Assembly (NCBI RefSeq): GCF_003026495.1
Contig: NZ_PYMA01000013.1
Span: 99,928-163,927 of the forward strand
Direction: 5' to 3'
DNA: 64,000 bases
Source: Photobacterium sanctipauli
GTDB lineage: Bacteria; Pseudomonadota; Gammaproteobacteria; Enterobacterales; Vibrionaceae
Shown: positions 52,139-60,495 of the stretch, piece by piece
Numbering within the stretch: position 1 is the stretch's first letter
Layout: the number at the start of each line of letters is the position of its first letter
Made by a program: the position numbers and the translations under genes
Notes under the pieces: generated by a model
Databases searched by the model: none
The model's input: the letters and a program-made list of their open reading frames with translations, nothing else
What the model was told of the DNA's origin: nothing

Positions 52139-53053
52139 TTAAGGGTGGATATGGGTGCCGGACTGTTTGGCCATAATGGCCTGGGCTTTATCTAACGATC
52201 CGATATGGCCAACCCCGTTGGTCGACTTGGCAAACGCGCAGCAAGCATCCACTTTTGGCTGCATTGAACCGGCAGCAAAGGCGTATTGCTGGATTTGGTC
52301 CACGGTCACGTCATACAAAGGCTGCTCGTTGGGCGTCCCCCAATCGACGCAGACAAAATCACCATCGGTGAGAATCAAGTAGTGCTCGGCACCAAGCTGC
52401 TGTGCCAGCACGGCGGCAGAGAGATCTTTATCGATAACGGCTTCAACGCCTTTGTATCCCTCTGCGGTATCAATCACGGGGCACCCTCCGCCCCCACAGC
52501 ATATTACCGTATGATCGGCAGCCAATAATGTGCGGATACTATCAAGCTCGACAATTTTCTGTGGCAGCGGTGATGGCACCACGCGGCGCCAGTATTCGCC
52601 ATCGGCCTTGATAGACCAGCCAAATTCGGCGGCTTTGTCATCGGCGGTTTGCTTGTCATAAACCGGGCCGATGAACTTATTCGGTGAGGCAAAAGCCGGG
52701 TCATTGGCGTCAACTTCTACTTGGGTGAGCACCGTGCTGACCTTGTGGCCAGGTAAGTTTTGCTTAAGCCCTTGGGCTATCATATAGCCAATCATGCCTT
52801 GGGTTTCGGCACCCAACACATCAAGTGGGTAGGGCGGCGCATCGGTATAGGCGAATTTTTGCAAAGCTAATAATCCTACCTGCGGCCCATTGCCATGGAC
52901 GATAACCACGCGGTGATCCTCACTCAGTTTTGCCAATGCAGCAGTGGCAACGGCAATATTCTTCTGCTGGTTTTCGAAACTCATTAATTCGCCGCGCTGT
53001 AATAGGGCATTGCCACCAACGGCGACGACGATAATAGGCTTGTTATTTTCCAT
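52139..53053 (-). CDS. arcC: Carbamate kinase
   Basis: 304-residue amino-acid kinase-fold enzyme that makes ATP from carbamoyl phosphate and ADP. Motifs: VVAVGGNALLQRGE at the N-terminus, VIVHGNGPQVG, CCGGGGCPV and a C-terminal GSMQPKVDACCAFA, all standard for carbamate kinase. It is the energy-yielding last step of the agmatine deiminase pathway here. First gene of a two-gene operon with the TetR regulator, divergent from the antiporter-deiminase operon. Confidence 0.93.
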   Translation of the reverse strand: MENNKPIIVVAVGGNALLQRGELMSFENQQKNIAVATAALAKLSEDHRVVIVHGNGPQVGLLALQKFAYTDAPPYPLDVLGAETQGMIGYMIAQGLKQNLPGHKVSTVLTQVEVDANDPAFASPNKFIGPVYDKQTADDKAAEFGWSIKADGEYWRRVVPSPLPQKIVELDSIRTLLAADHTVICCGGGGCPVIDTAEGYKGVEAVIDKDLSAAVLAQQLGAEHYLILTDGDFVCVDWGTPNEQPLYDVTVDQIQQYAFAAGSMQPKVDACCAFAKSTNGVGHIGSLDKAQAIMAKQSGTHIHP

Positions 53054-53126
53054 TGTGGTTATCCTGTCTCGTTAATATGTGTTGTGGCTAGGTTGGTTAA
53101 AAATTTAGCGCTTATTTTCACTTAGT

Positions 53127-53161
53127 AGGCTTGATCAGAATCAATTTTCGCGATTAAGCCT
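53127..53161. promoter_or_regulatory. Inverted repeat in the agmatine divergent promoter region
   Basis: AGGCTTGATC (53127-53136) and GATTAAGCCT (53152-53161), 9 of 10 positions complementary, with a 15-base spacer. It lies 74 bp upstream of the carbamate kinase start and 172 bp from the antiporter start. Confidence 0.45.
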
Positions 53162-53332
53162 GCTTGGGGCATAAATTATGGTTTTTCTGTCACGCCTTGG
53201 CGTGAATAAAGCGCCATTCCATCGATAAGTGATTCTAATAACGAAAGCCGCTGTCTTGCTTTGGTTAGATAATAAGCACGAAACAGTTTCGCCATAGAAA
53301 ATAAACCAAATAGTTAGACACGGAGAAGAATT

Positions 53333-54751
53333 ATGGACACGCAAGTATCCAAAGGAAAAATGGGGGTTACAAGCTTAGCGTTATTTAGCTTATGTGCCGT
53401 CATTGTTGTCGACACATTAACGGCATCGGCATCAATTGGCGTAAGCTCAATTGGCTGGTGGTTAGTTACTTTAGTGGTTTTTGTTATTCCTTATGGGCTA
53501 ATTACTTCTGAACTAGGTACGACTTATCCGGGTGATGGTGGTATTTATGATTGGGTAAAAAAAGCATTCGGCTATAAATGGGCGGTAAGAACCACTTGGT
53601 TTTACTGGATCAACGTCGGGCTTTGGATGCCTGCGGTATACATTATGTTTGCCGGTATGTTTGCGGAACTGTTTTTCCCGGGCTTGTCGCTGTTCTGGCA
53701 AATTGCAATTTGTATCGCGCTGACTTGGCTGACCATTTGGATTTGTAATGTCTCGGTTGATGTCGGGGTATGGGTAACCAATATCGGTGCGATACTGAAG
53801 GTCACGGTGATCACCGTGCTGGGCGTCGGTGGTTTTGTCTATGCGGCCAAAAACGGGGTGGCCAACGAGTTTTCCCTATCAGCTATGATGCCGAGCCTAG
53901 ACACTGGCGTCGCGTTCTTGCCTGCCTTGGTGTTCAACCTAATGGGTTTTGAGCTGGTCGCGACCATGACCAAGGAAATGAAAGACGTGCGTGATATGCC
54001 TAAGTCTATTTTCCTCGCGGCGATTATTACAGCTTTCTTGTATGTGTTTGGTACTGTTGGTATTTTGATGGCACTTCCGATGCAGGATATCGGCTTGGTG
54101 GCGGGGATCATCGATACCTTGCGTAAGCTGTTTGGCACCGGGCCATTTGGCCAAATGATGGTGTATGTGATTGGCACCATGGCATTGCTGACCTTTATCG
54201 GCAACATGGTGACTTGGACCATGGGTGCCAGCCGAGCGGCGGCAGAAGCTGCTGGTGAAGGCGAGTTGCCAGACGCTGTTGCCAAGATGTCCGAGAAATA
54301 CGATACCCCGGTGGGCGCGAACAATATCACAGGTATGCTTTCCACCGTGGTTATCCTTGCTTATGCCGTGTTTGCCCAAACCAGCGATGAGCTGTTCTGG
54401 TCGGTATTTGCCTTCTCTAGCTGTATTTTCTTGCTGCCATACCTCTTTATGTTCCCGTCTTACCTCAAGCTGCGCCTTGCAGATGGCGAACGCGAGCGTC
54501 CTTTCCGTGTGCCTGGTGGTATGGGGGTGCAGTGGGCACTGAGCATTATCTGCTTCCTAACCATTGTCCAAGCTGTGGTGCTGTTTATCTTCCCTGACTT
54601 GCTAACGCTATCGGTGAATTGGGTGTACAGCGCGCCGGTATTTATTGGGGTGCTACTCACTGTTGGCGCGGGTGAATACCTGTTGATGTTGGCGGTGAAG
54701 AAAAAAGCGCAGCAAGAGCAGCAAGCCAATTTTCATGAACATACGGCTTAA
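53333..54751 (+). CDS. APC-family amine antiporter, probably agmatine/putrescine
   Basis: 472-residue inner-membrane transporter with 12 predicted helices, of the APC superfamily (near the glutamate/GABA antiporter group). It starts at ATG behind CGGAGAAG. TTYPGDGGIYDWVKKAFG is the typical loop after TM2, and FNLMGFELVATMTKEMKDVRDMP marks TM6 with its following loop. Gene order, 29 bp before agmatine deiminase and facing carbamate kinase, makes agmatine:putrescine exchange the likely task, as for AguD of enterococci. Sequence alone gives only the family. Confidence 0.86.
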   Translation: MDTQVSKGKMGVTSLALFSLCAVIVVDTLTASASIGVSSIGWWLVTLVVFVIPYGLITSELGTTYPGDGGIYDWVKKAFGYKWAVRTTWFYWINVGLWMPAVYIMFAGMFAELFFPGLSLFWQIAICIALTWLTIWICNVSVDVGVWVTNIGAILKVTVITVLGVGGFVYAAKNGVANEFSLSAMMPSLDTGVAFLPALVFNLMGFELVATMTKEMKDVRDMPKSIFLAAIITAFLYVFGTVGILMALPMQDIGLVAGIIDTLRKLFGTGPFGQMMVYVIGTMALLTFIGNMVTWTMGASRAAAEAAGEGELPDAVAKMSEKYDTPVGANNITGMLSTVVILAYAVFAQTSDELFWSVFAFSSCIFLLPYLFMFPSYLKLRLADGERERPFRVPGGMGVQWALSIICFLTIVQAVVLFIFPDLLTLSVNWVYSAPVFIGVLLTVGAGEYLLMLAVKKKAQQEQQANFHEHTA

Positions 54752-54780
54752 CCAAAAACTAAAACAAAAAGGATTGAACG

Positions 54781-55872
54781 ATGACTAAGCAACTAGATAC
54801 CACCCCACGTCAAGATGGTTTCAGAATGCCTGGCGAACATGAGCCCCATGCTGGCGTCTGGATGGCATGGCCGGAGCGTACTGATAACTGGCGCTATGGC
54901 GGTAAACCAGCCCAATCGACCTTTGTCGACGTGGCGAAGGCGATTGCCAAAACCACGCCGGTAACCATGGTGGTGAGTGCTGGCCAGTTCGAAAATGCTC
55001 GCACCCTGCTGCCGAGCAATATTCAGTTATTGGAAATGAGTACCGATGACTCATGGATGCGTGATATTGGCCCAACTTATGTGGTGAATGGTGAAGGCGA
55101 ACGCCGTGGTGTCGATTGGCATTTCAATGCTTGGGGCGGGCTGGTCGATGGATTGTATTTCCCATGGGACAAAGATGATGCCGTGGCGCGCAAGGTGTGC
55201 GAAACCTTGGGTGATAATAGCTACCGGGCGCCGATTGTGTTGGAAGGCGGATCTATCCATGTTGATGGTGAAGGGACGCTCTACACCACCGAGGAGTGTC
55301 TGCTCCACCCAAGCCGTAATCCAGACTTAAACCGTGAAGCAATCGAGGATGTGTTGAAGGATTACCTATCGGTCGAAAAAGTCATATGGATCCCGCAAGG
55401 GCTCTATAACGATGAAACCAATGGCCATGTCGATAACTTGATCCATGTGATCCGTCCGGGTGAGGTCGCGCTGACGTGGTGTGAGGATCCGGTTGATCCG
55501 CAGTATGCCATCTCGCGTCAGGCGCTGGATGTACTTGAAACCCAAACCGATGCCAAGGGGCGTCAGATCAAGGTACGTAAGCTGCCAATGCCAGGCCCAT
55601 TGTTTATCACCGAAGATGAAGCTGGCGGGGTGGATGCCTCGGAAGGCATGGAGCGGGTGGCGGGTGAAAGGCTAGCGGGTTCGTATGCCAACTACCTCAT
55701 TTCAAATCAGCATATTATCTACCCATTGCTTGATGAAAAACATGATGATGCCGTGGCCCAGTTGTTGGCACAGTGGTATCCGGGTTATGAGGTAACGGGA
55801 GTTGATGCCCGTGAAATTCTGCTCGGCGGCGGGAATATCCACTGTATTACCCAGCAGATCCCAGCGGTTTAG
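54781..55872 (+). CDS. aguA: Agmatine deiminase
   Basis: 363-residue enzyme of the peptidylarginine-deiminase-like fold that hydrolyses agmatine to N-carbamoylputrescine and ammonia. Motifs in order: DGFRMPGEHEPHAGVWMAWP, DDSWMRDIGPTYVV, LEGGSIHVDGEGT, NGHVDNLIHV and the C-terminal LLGGGNIHCITQQ with nucleophile C355. Length and motifs fit bacterial AguA closely. Ribosome site AAAGGATTG. Second gene after the antiporter, closed by a strong terminator. AguB, the hydrolase route, is absent; PTC takes the product instead. Confidence 0.95.
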   Translation: MTKQLDTTPRQDGFRMPGEHEPHAGVWMAWPERTDNWRYGGKPAQSTFVDVAKAIAKTTPVTMVVSAGQFENARTLLPSNIQLLEMSTDDSWMRDIGPTYVVNGEGERRGVDWHFNAWGGLVDGLYFPWDKDDAVARKVCETLGDNSYRAPIVLEGGSIHVDGEGTLYTTEECLLHPSRNPDLNREAIEDVLKDYLSVEKVIWIPQGLYNDETNGHVDNLIHVIRPGEVALTWCEDPVDPQYAISRQALDVLETQTDAKGRQIKVRKLPMPGPLFITEDEAGGVDASEGMERVAGERLAGSYANYLISNQHIIYPLLDEKHDDAVAQLLAQWYPGYEVTGVDAREILLGGGNIHCITQQIPAV

Positions 55873-55905
55873 CGTCAAAGCCCTATTTTTTTAATTTAGA
55901 AAGAC

Positions 55906-55957
55906 AAAGCCCCTCGCCCCTAGATTGTTTTTGATCAGGTGTGGCGAGGGGCTTTTT
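55906..55957 (+). terminator. Terminator of the antiporter-deiminase operon
   Basis: Stem AAAGCCCCTCGCC / GGCGAGGGGCTTT separated by a 24-base loop and followed by T's. Also usable by the convergent deformylase gene. Confidence 0.85.
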
Positions 55958-56018
55958 AGATCGCTATTCACTGGGAGTAGTGTTGATTATTCCGTCGAGA
56001 TCGCCAGTATTCAGGGGT

Positions 56019-56540
56019 CTAGCTGGCCATGATTTTTTGAAATTCTGCTTCGGTGACATAGTCTTTTGAATCGGCCCTATCAAGGAAAACGATGCCGTTG
56101 AGGTGGTCGAGCTCGTGTTGGAATATACGGGCGATAAACCCCTCCATTCTGGTGCTAACCACTTCGCCGTCAAGGGTGTGGTAACGCACATCGATGTGGG
56201 TTGAGCGGCTGACCTTGGCGCGCATACCGGGAATGCTTAGGCAGCCTTCCCAATCTTTTTCTGTTTCTTCGCTCTGCCAGGTTATTTCAGGGTTGAGCAT
56301 GAGGGTGGGTGCCATCATTGGGGCGTTGGGGTAGCGAGGGTTCGGCCTTGAGGCGACGATGAAAGCGCGGACAGACTCGCTCACCTGCGGTGCCGCAATG
56401 CCCACACCGTTGTGTTCCAGCATGATTTTTTCTAGCTCGGCGAAAAACGGTGCATAGTCGTTATATTGGCTCGGGGTCAATGTCTCGGCCTGCTGGCGCA
56501 ATATTGGGTTGCCAAGCTGGGCAATGGTTAGAGCGTCCAT
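56019..56540 (-). CDS. Peptide deformylase, probably a secondary copy
   Basis: 173-residue metalloenzyme that removes the N-formyl group from nascent proteins. The three motifs are complete: G45-VGIAAPQ, E98-GCLS102 with the metal Cys100, and Q141-HELDH146 with metal His142 and His146. Housekeeping def is normally paired with fmt; here neither fmt nor other translation genes are near. This is therefore probably an accessory paralogue (Def2). Monocistronic. Confidence 0.93.
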   Translation of the reverse strand: MDALTIAQLGNPILRQQAETLTPSQYNDYAPFFAELEKIMLEHNGVGIAAPQVSESVRAFIVASRPNPRYPNAPMMAPTLMLNPEITWQSEETEKDWEGCLSIPGMRAKVSRSTHIDVRYHTLDGEVVSTRMEGFIARIFQHELDHLNGIVFLDRADSKDYVTEAEFQKIMAS

Positions 56541-56603
56541 GGTTCACTTCCTCAATCGTTTGATAGGGTAAGTGTTACTTAAATTATTGAGAAAGTGAAT
56601 GTC

Positions 56604-56666
56604 ATTTGCCGCTAATTATTGGGCTCAAGGTATTTGCCGCTAATTATTGGGCTCAAGGTATTTGCC
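56604..56666. repeat. 28-bp perfect tandem duplication across the 3' end of the AraC gene
   Basis: The unit ATTTGCCGCTAATTATTGGG + CTCAAGGT is present exactly twice (56604-56631, 56632-56659), followed by the first 7 bases of a third copy. It duplicates the last codons and stop of the AraC-family gene outward into the intergenic space; the reading frame keeps its stop. Confidence 0.9.
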
Positions 56667-57416
56667 CGGTGTTGCCCCGGTGTGCTGGCGGAAGAAGGCG
56701 ATAAAGGCGCTGTCACTGGAAAAGGCAAGCTGGGAAGCAATGTCAGCCACACTGGCGCCCTCGGATAACAGCTTTATCGCGATAAATAGCCGCCATTGCT
56801 GCCGCCATGATTGATAGGGCATGCCCGCCTCGCGATTGAAAATGCGGGAGATGGTTTTCTCGCTCGCACCGACTTGGGAGGCGACGTCCTTTAATGGCGG
56901 GGGGAGTACGCTCTCATCGATGATCCCGGCAAGCCATTTATGTAATCTGCGGTCTTGGGGAAAGGGCAGGGTCATCGGCACCTGCTGGGCGCTTTGTATC
57001 TCCTCGATAAACAAGGCAAGGGTATTGGTTTGCTCCTGCTTGGGTTTGTCCCATGGCCAAAAGGCCATTCGCTCAATCAGCTCGCGCAGCAGCGGGTTGA
57101 TGGTAAAAATAGTGACCTTGTCGGGCAGGGAGTGGCAAAGCGTGCTGTCGAAATAAAGCGAGCGATAAGCGACAACATTGCTCATTTTGGCGTAGTGGTT
57201 TACCCCGGCGGGTATCCATGCCGCCCGCGTGGGGGGCAAAATAGATTTGGCCCCTTGTAGTGAAATTGTCATGCAGCCCGAAGCGGCGAACAGTAACTGC
57301 CCTTTCTGGTGGTTGTGCATACCTGAGTCGTGGGCGCCAATGGTCGCGGCAATGCCGACAACATCGTTGTCGATGCTGTCGGCATTGAATGGGGTTGAAC
57401 CGTCGATAACCGCCAT
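56640..57416 (-). CDS. AraC-family regulator with cupin-type N-terminal domain
   Basis: 258-residue regulator: an AraC_binding cupin (about 20-120; GAHDSGMHNHQKGQLLFAASG and AAWIPAGVNHYAKM), then two helix-turn-helices (about 160-250; LKDVASQVGASEKTISRIFNREAGMPYQSWRQQWRL and VADIASQLAFSSDSAFIAFFRQHTGATPGKYL). The type is the YdeC/NimR-like group, often controlling a neighbouring efflux gene; no obvious target lies directly adjacent. Its last codons and stop lie within a tandem duplication. Confidence 0.9.
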   Translation of the reverse strand: MAVIDGSTPFNADSIDNDVVGIAATIGAHDSGMHNHQKGQLLFAASGCMTISLQGAKSILPPTRAAWIPAGVNHYAKMSNVVAYRSLYFDSTLCHSLPDKVTIFTINPLLRELIERMAFWPWDKPKQEQTNTLALFIEEIQSAQQVPMTLPFPQDRRLHKWLAGIIDESVLPPPLKDVASQVGASEKTISRIFNREAGMPYQSWRQQWRLFIAIKLLSEGASVADIASQLAFSSDSAFIAFFRQHTGATPGKYLEPNN

Positions 57417-57524
57417 GTTTTGTCTCTATATTGTTGTCTATATGCTGTTGTTTATATTTTGATGCTTAGGCTCTAACTATTAATTTAGGATATCACTTGG
57501 GTGCTTTGAGCGGTATTACACTGC

Positions 57525-58217
57525 TCAAAGCGCATCAGAATAAATGCAAAGCGCTTGGTGCTTGGACTTTAGCGTTGCAAAAGCGGTTTGTACCATCTCG
57601 TAGCGTCCGCAAATATAGGTCGTAGGCAGGGACATGAAATCACACTCTTGCTCGACAATATCCATTAACCTGCCTTGGCGGAAGGGGGACAAGCCGGAGG
57701 CCACTTCTACTATTGGTATATAGCGAAACCCTGCATGTTTCTTGGTCAGCTCCATAAGATAATGATGCTCATATAGGTCTTCCTCGCTGAAGGCCCCCCA
57801 GTAGAGGCTCACATTGCAACTGGGGGAGTGCTTCAATATTGCTAGGAGCAAGCTACGGGTGTAGGTGTAACCCGAGCCCCCGGCAATAAGCACTGTGCTT
57901 TCGGTTGGGGGGCGCAACCAAGCATGGCCTGCCGCAACATCTATGTTGATGCTTTCCCCTTGTTCAAAGCACTGGCGTAGCCAGCTGGCTTGCTCAGCGA
58001 GCTTGCTCTGTGGCGAAATACCACCAAGGTGAATTTCGAAAAGATTATTCTCCGTTGGTGCGCACGCGATGGAAAACGGAAGCTTGTCGCCATCACCGAA
58101 TTCAACCATTACATATTGCCCGGCGAGAAATGTGAATGCCTGCTCAGCCTTCAATACCACGCGTAATGTTTTCGTGTTGAGGTGAGTCAGGGCGACTATC
58201 TTGCAGTTTATCGGCAT
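57525..58217 (-). CDS. NAD(P)H-flavin reductase (Fre-like)
   Basis: 230-residue FNR-superfamily enzyme from the ATG at 58217 behind GGAGGAAAG. FAD domain: FTFLAGQYVMVEF, KLPFSIACAP. NAD domain: VLIAGGSGYTYTRSLLLAIL, SLYWGAFSEEDLYEHH and the C-terminal TYICGRYEMVQTAF. It reduces free flavins or passes electrons to a partner oxygenase or iron compound; Fre and LuxG are the nearest families. It starts 13 bp after the cyclase gene, so the two form an operon. No lux genes are present. Confidence 0.9.
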   Translation of the reverse strand: MPINCKIVALTHLNTKTLRVVLKAEQAFTFLAGQYVMVEFGDGDKLPFSIACAPTENNLFEIHLGGISPQSKLAEQASWLRQCFEQGESINIDVAAGHAWLRPPTESTVLIAGGSGYTYTRSLLLAILKHSPSCNVSLYWGAFSEEDLYEHHYLMELTKKHAGFRYIPIVEVASGLSPFRQGRLMDIVEQECDFMSLPTTYICGRYEMVQTAFATLKSKHQALCIYSDAL

Positions 58218-58230
58218 TGCCTTTCCTCCG

Positions 58231-58794
58231 CTATTGCTTGTGGCTAATGGCCACAACGTCGCAGCGCTTGCCTGTGGTGGCCGAGCTTGCATCGAAGCTA
58301 ATCGCCAGTTCGCAAAGGTGCTCGAGCATGTCGCGGGTTAGGCAGACATTTTCAATCACAAAGCAGTGGTGGTGCTCGCAGCGCTGGTCGAAGGCGATGT
58401 GCTCATCGCCATGGGCGCCGATACCATAGCTATCGATGACGATAAATTTAGGCTTAGCCGCCAAAATAGCATCGAGTACCTCGCTATCAAGGTAGGTTGC
58501 CAGCGCACCGTAGCCTGGGGTGCCATAGCCATTTTCCTCTAGGTTGCCGGTATAAAGCACCAAGGATTTATCCTTTAATTCCAGCGCTTTCACTTGTTCG
58601 ATAGTCGGCATGCCCTTCGAGCAATCGATGATCTGGACTGGGGTTCGATAGTCTGTGTGCGCTGGCACCTTGGTGTAACAGTCAATATGAGTGCCGATAT
58701 GCCCGAGGGCATTGACGGAATCAGACTGACGCTTTGCCCATTGGTAGGCAGGGTGCTCTGGGCTAATGTCTAAACTAATGTTTTTCTCGTACAT
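58231..58794 (-). CDS. Cyclase-family metal hydrolase (kynurenine formamidase-like)
   Basis: 187-residue protein of the cyclase family (PF04199) starting at ATG 58794 behind GAGGAG. Metal motif H32-x-G-T-H36-x-D38 (HIGTHIDCY) is present, as is the later IDSYGIG and HHHCFVIENV region. Relatives hydrolyse N-formylkynurenine, isatin or act in antibiotic or polyketide cyclisation. It lacks the rest of a kynurenine pathway nearby. Paired with the flavin reductase downstream, it may belong to breakdown of an aromatic or heterocyclic compound exported by the adjacent EmrAB pump; that is speculative. Confidence 0.82.
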   Translation of the reverse strand: MYEKNISLDISPEHPAYQWAKRQSDSVNALGHIGTHIDCYTKVPAHTDYRTPVQIIDCSKGMPTIEQVKALELKDKSLVLYTGNLEENGYGTPGYGALATYLDSEVLDAILAAKPKFIVIDSYGIGAHGDEHIAFDQRCEHHHCFVIENVCLTRDMLEHLCELAISFDASSATTGKRCDVVAISHKQ

Positions 58795-58898
58795 GTTTTT
58801 TCTCCTCAGCATTTGATGGGGAGAATTTTACGTTTTAGCATGGTGGTCTATTACAAGTATTAAGACATTAAACATCAAAATAGGGACATAAATACCGC

Positions 58899-60491
58899 CT
58901 AGTCGCGCATAGTGAGAATAATGACAGCGGCGAAGGCTAGGAACCCGGTCATCATCAGGAAGACATCGTTATAGGCCATAATGGCTGCGTCGCGCTGCAT
59001 CGTGGCGGTCAAACTGGCTTGTGCCTGCAACATTGCGGTGCTGGCATCGCTGCCCGATTGGATAAAGAACTGGCTCTGCTGCAACAGCTGTTGCCATGCA
59101 TCGGTGCTGACACTTGGCAACGACTCCTTGATGTGGGCAAAGTGTTCACGGGTTTTGTTATCCAGCAAGGTGGCGATAATTGCAATACTAAAGGCACCGC
59201 CGAGGTTGCGCATGACGTTGGTGAGTGTCGAGGCATCGGGAGTGTCATGCTTGCTGATGTTTTTCATCGCAACCAAAGACAACGGCACCATGATAAAAGG
59301 ACTGCCGATGGCACGCAGTAGCATGGACAGGATCAGCTGTTGGCCGCCGAAATCCACTGACATATGCGTGTTGACATAGCAGCTGAGGCCAAACATGGTA
59401 AAGCCAAAAGTCACCAGGTACTTGGGCTTGATGATGTTGGTCAGCTTGGGCACCAAAGGGAAAATCAACAATTGCGGAAAGCCCATCCACATCAGTACCT
59501 CGCCAATCTCCATCGCGTTATATTGCTGGATTTGGGTCAGGTATAAGGGTAAGACATAGATGGAGCCAAGCAGCGCCATGCCCAAGATTAAGTAGGCTAG
59601 GCAAGACATGGCAAACTGTCCGTTCTTCAACAACCGCAAGTTAACCAAGGGTTTTTTATGCTGCAACTCGTTGATCACAAAGTACACCAGGCTTACCCCG
59701 GATATGATCGCCAATGTGACGATAAACGATGAGCTGAACCACTCTTCGCGATTCCCTTCTTCTAGCACCACCTCCAAGCAGCCTAAACCTAGGGCCATGG
59801 TGACAATGCCTAACCAGTCGGCTTTGAGCAGTGTTGGCAGGTTAAGAGGTTCATCGTCTAGGCCATAGCGGATCATCGCAATCAGCAAGATAGCTGGCGG
59901 GATATTGATATAGAAAATGTAGTGCCACGATAAGTTTTCTGTTAGCCAGCCGCCGAATGTAGGCCCTATCGATGGGGCAAAGGTGGCAGTAATACCAAAC
60001 AGCGCCATTCCGACGGCCCGCTTTTGCAGGGGGAGAAGTTGTACAACCAATGAGAAGGCGAGCGGGATCAACGCCCCGCCGCTAAACCCTTGCAGTGCAC
60101 GGAAGACAATCATGGATGTCATGTTCCATGATAGCGAGCAAAGCAGTGATGAAAGCGTAAATACAGTGGTGGTCCAAGTAAGGTATCGCCTTTTGCCCAA
60201 GGCTCTTGATAGCCAACCGCTCAATGGAATAGCAATCATCTCGGCGACGAGGTAAGAGGTGGAAATCCATGAGCTCTCGTCCAAGGTTGCAGAGAGCGCA
60301 CCTTGGATATCTTTCAGGGATGAGTTGGTGATCTGGATATCCAGGATTGCCATGAAGGCGCCGATCAGGCCGCCAAATAACGCAATCCAATGGCGGCGTG
60401 GTACGGTAGGTTCTTCAACGTTCGGAGTTATGTTCGAATCTATGCTCGAATCCATGTTTGAATCTATGGGTTGGATGGCAGTATTGCTCAT
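58899..60491 (-). CDS. emrB: EmrB-type MFS multidrug exporter (DHA2 family)
   Basis: 530-residue inner-membrane proton antiporter with 14 predicted helices. ATG 60491 lies 4 bp after the EmrA stop, and upstream ATGs fall inside emrA. DHA2 motifs: FMAILDIQITNSSLKDIQGAL, WISTSYLVAEMIAIPLSGWLSRALGKRR and FRALQGFSGGALIPLAFS. With EmrA and an outer-membrane TolC-like channel it exports hydrophobic drugs or uncouplers. The cyclase-reductase pair lies 105 bp downstream on the same strand. Confidence 0.92.
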   Translation of the reverse strand: MSNTAIQPIDSNMDSSIDSNITPNVEEPTVPRRHWIALFGGLIGAFMAILDIQITNSSLKDIQGALSATLDESSWISTSYLVAEMIAIPLSGWLSRALGKRRYLTWTTTVFTLSSLLCSLSWNMTSMIVFRALQGFSGGALIPLAFSLVVQLLPLQKRAVGMALFGITATFAPSIGPTFGGWLTENLSWHYIFYINIPPAILLIAMIRYGLDDEPLNLPTLLKADWLGIVTMALGLGCLEVVLEEGNREEWFSSSFIVTLAIISGVSLVYFVINELQHKKPLVNLRLLKNGQFAMSCLAYLILGMALLGSIYVLPLYLTQIQQYNAMEIGEVLMWMGFPQLLIFPLVPKLTNIIKPKYLVTFGFTMFGLSCYVNTHMSVDFGGQQLILSMLLRAIGSPFIMVPLSLVAMKNISKHDTPDASTLTNVMRNLGGAFSIAIIATLLDNKTREHFAHIKESLPSVSTDAWQQLLQQSQFFIQSGSDASTAMLQAQASLTATMQRDAAIMAYNDVFLMMTGFLAFAAVIILTMRD

Positions 60492-60495
60492 GGGA

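Noticed and set aside
57525..58217. luxG of a bioluminescence operon
   Set aside because: Sequence is Fre/LuxG-like, but no luxCDABE genes are present and the partner gene is a cyclase.
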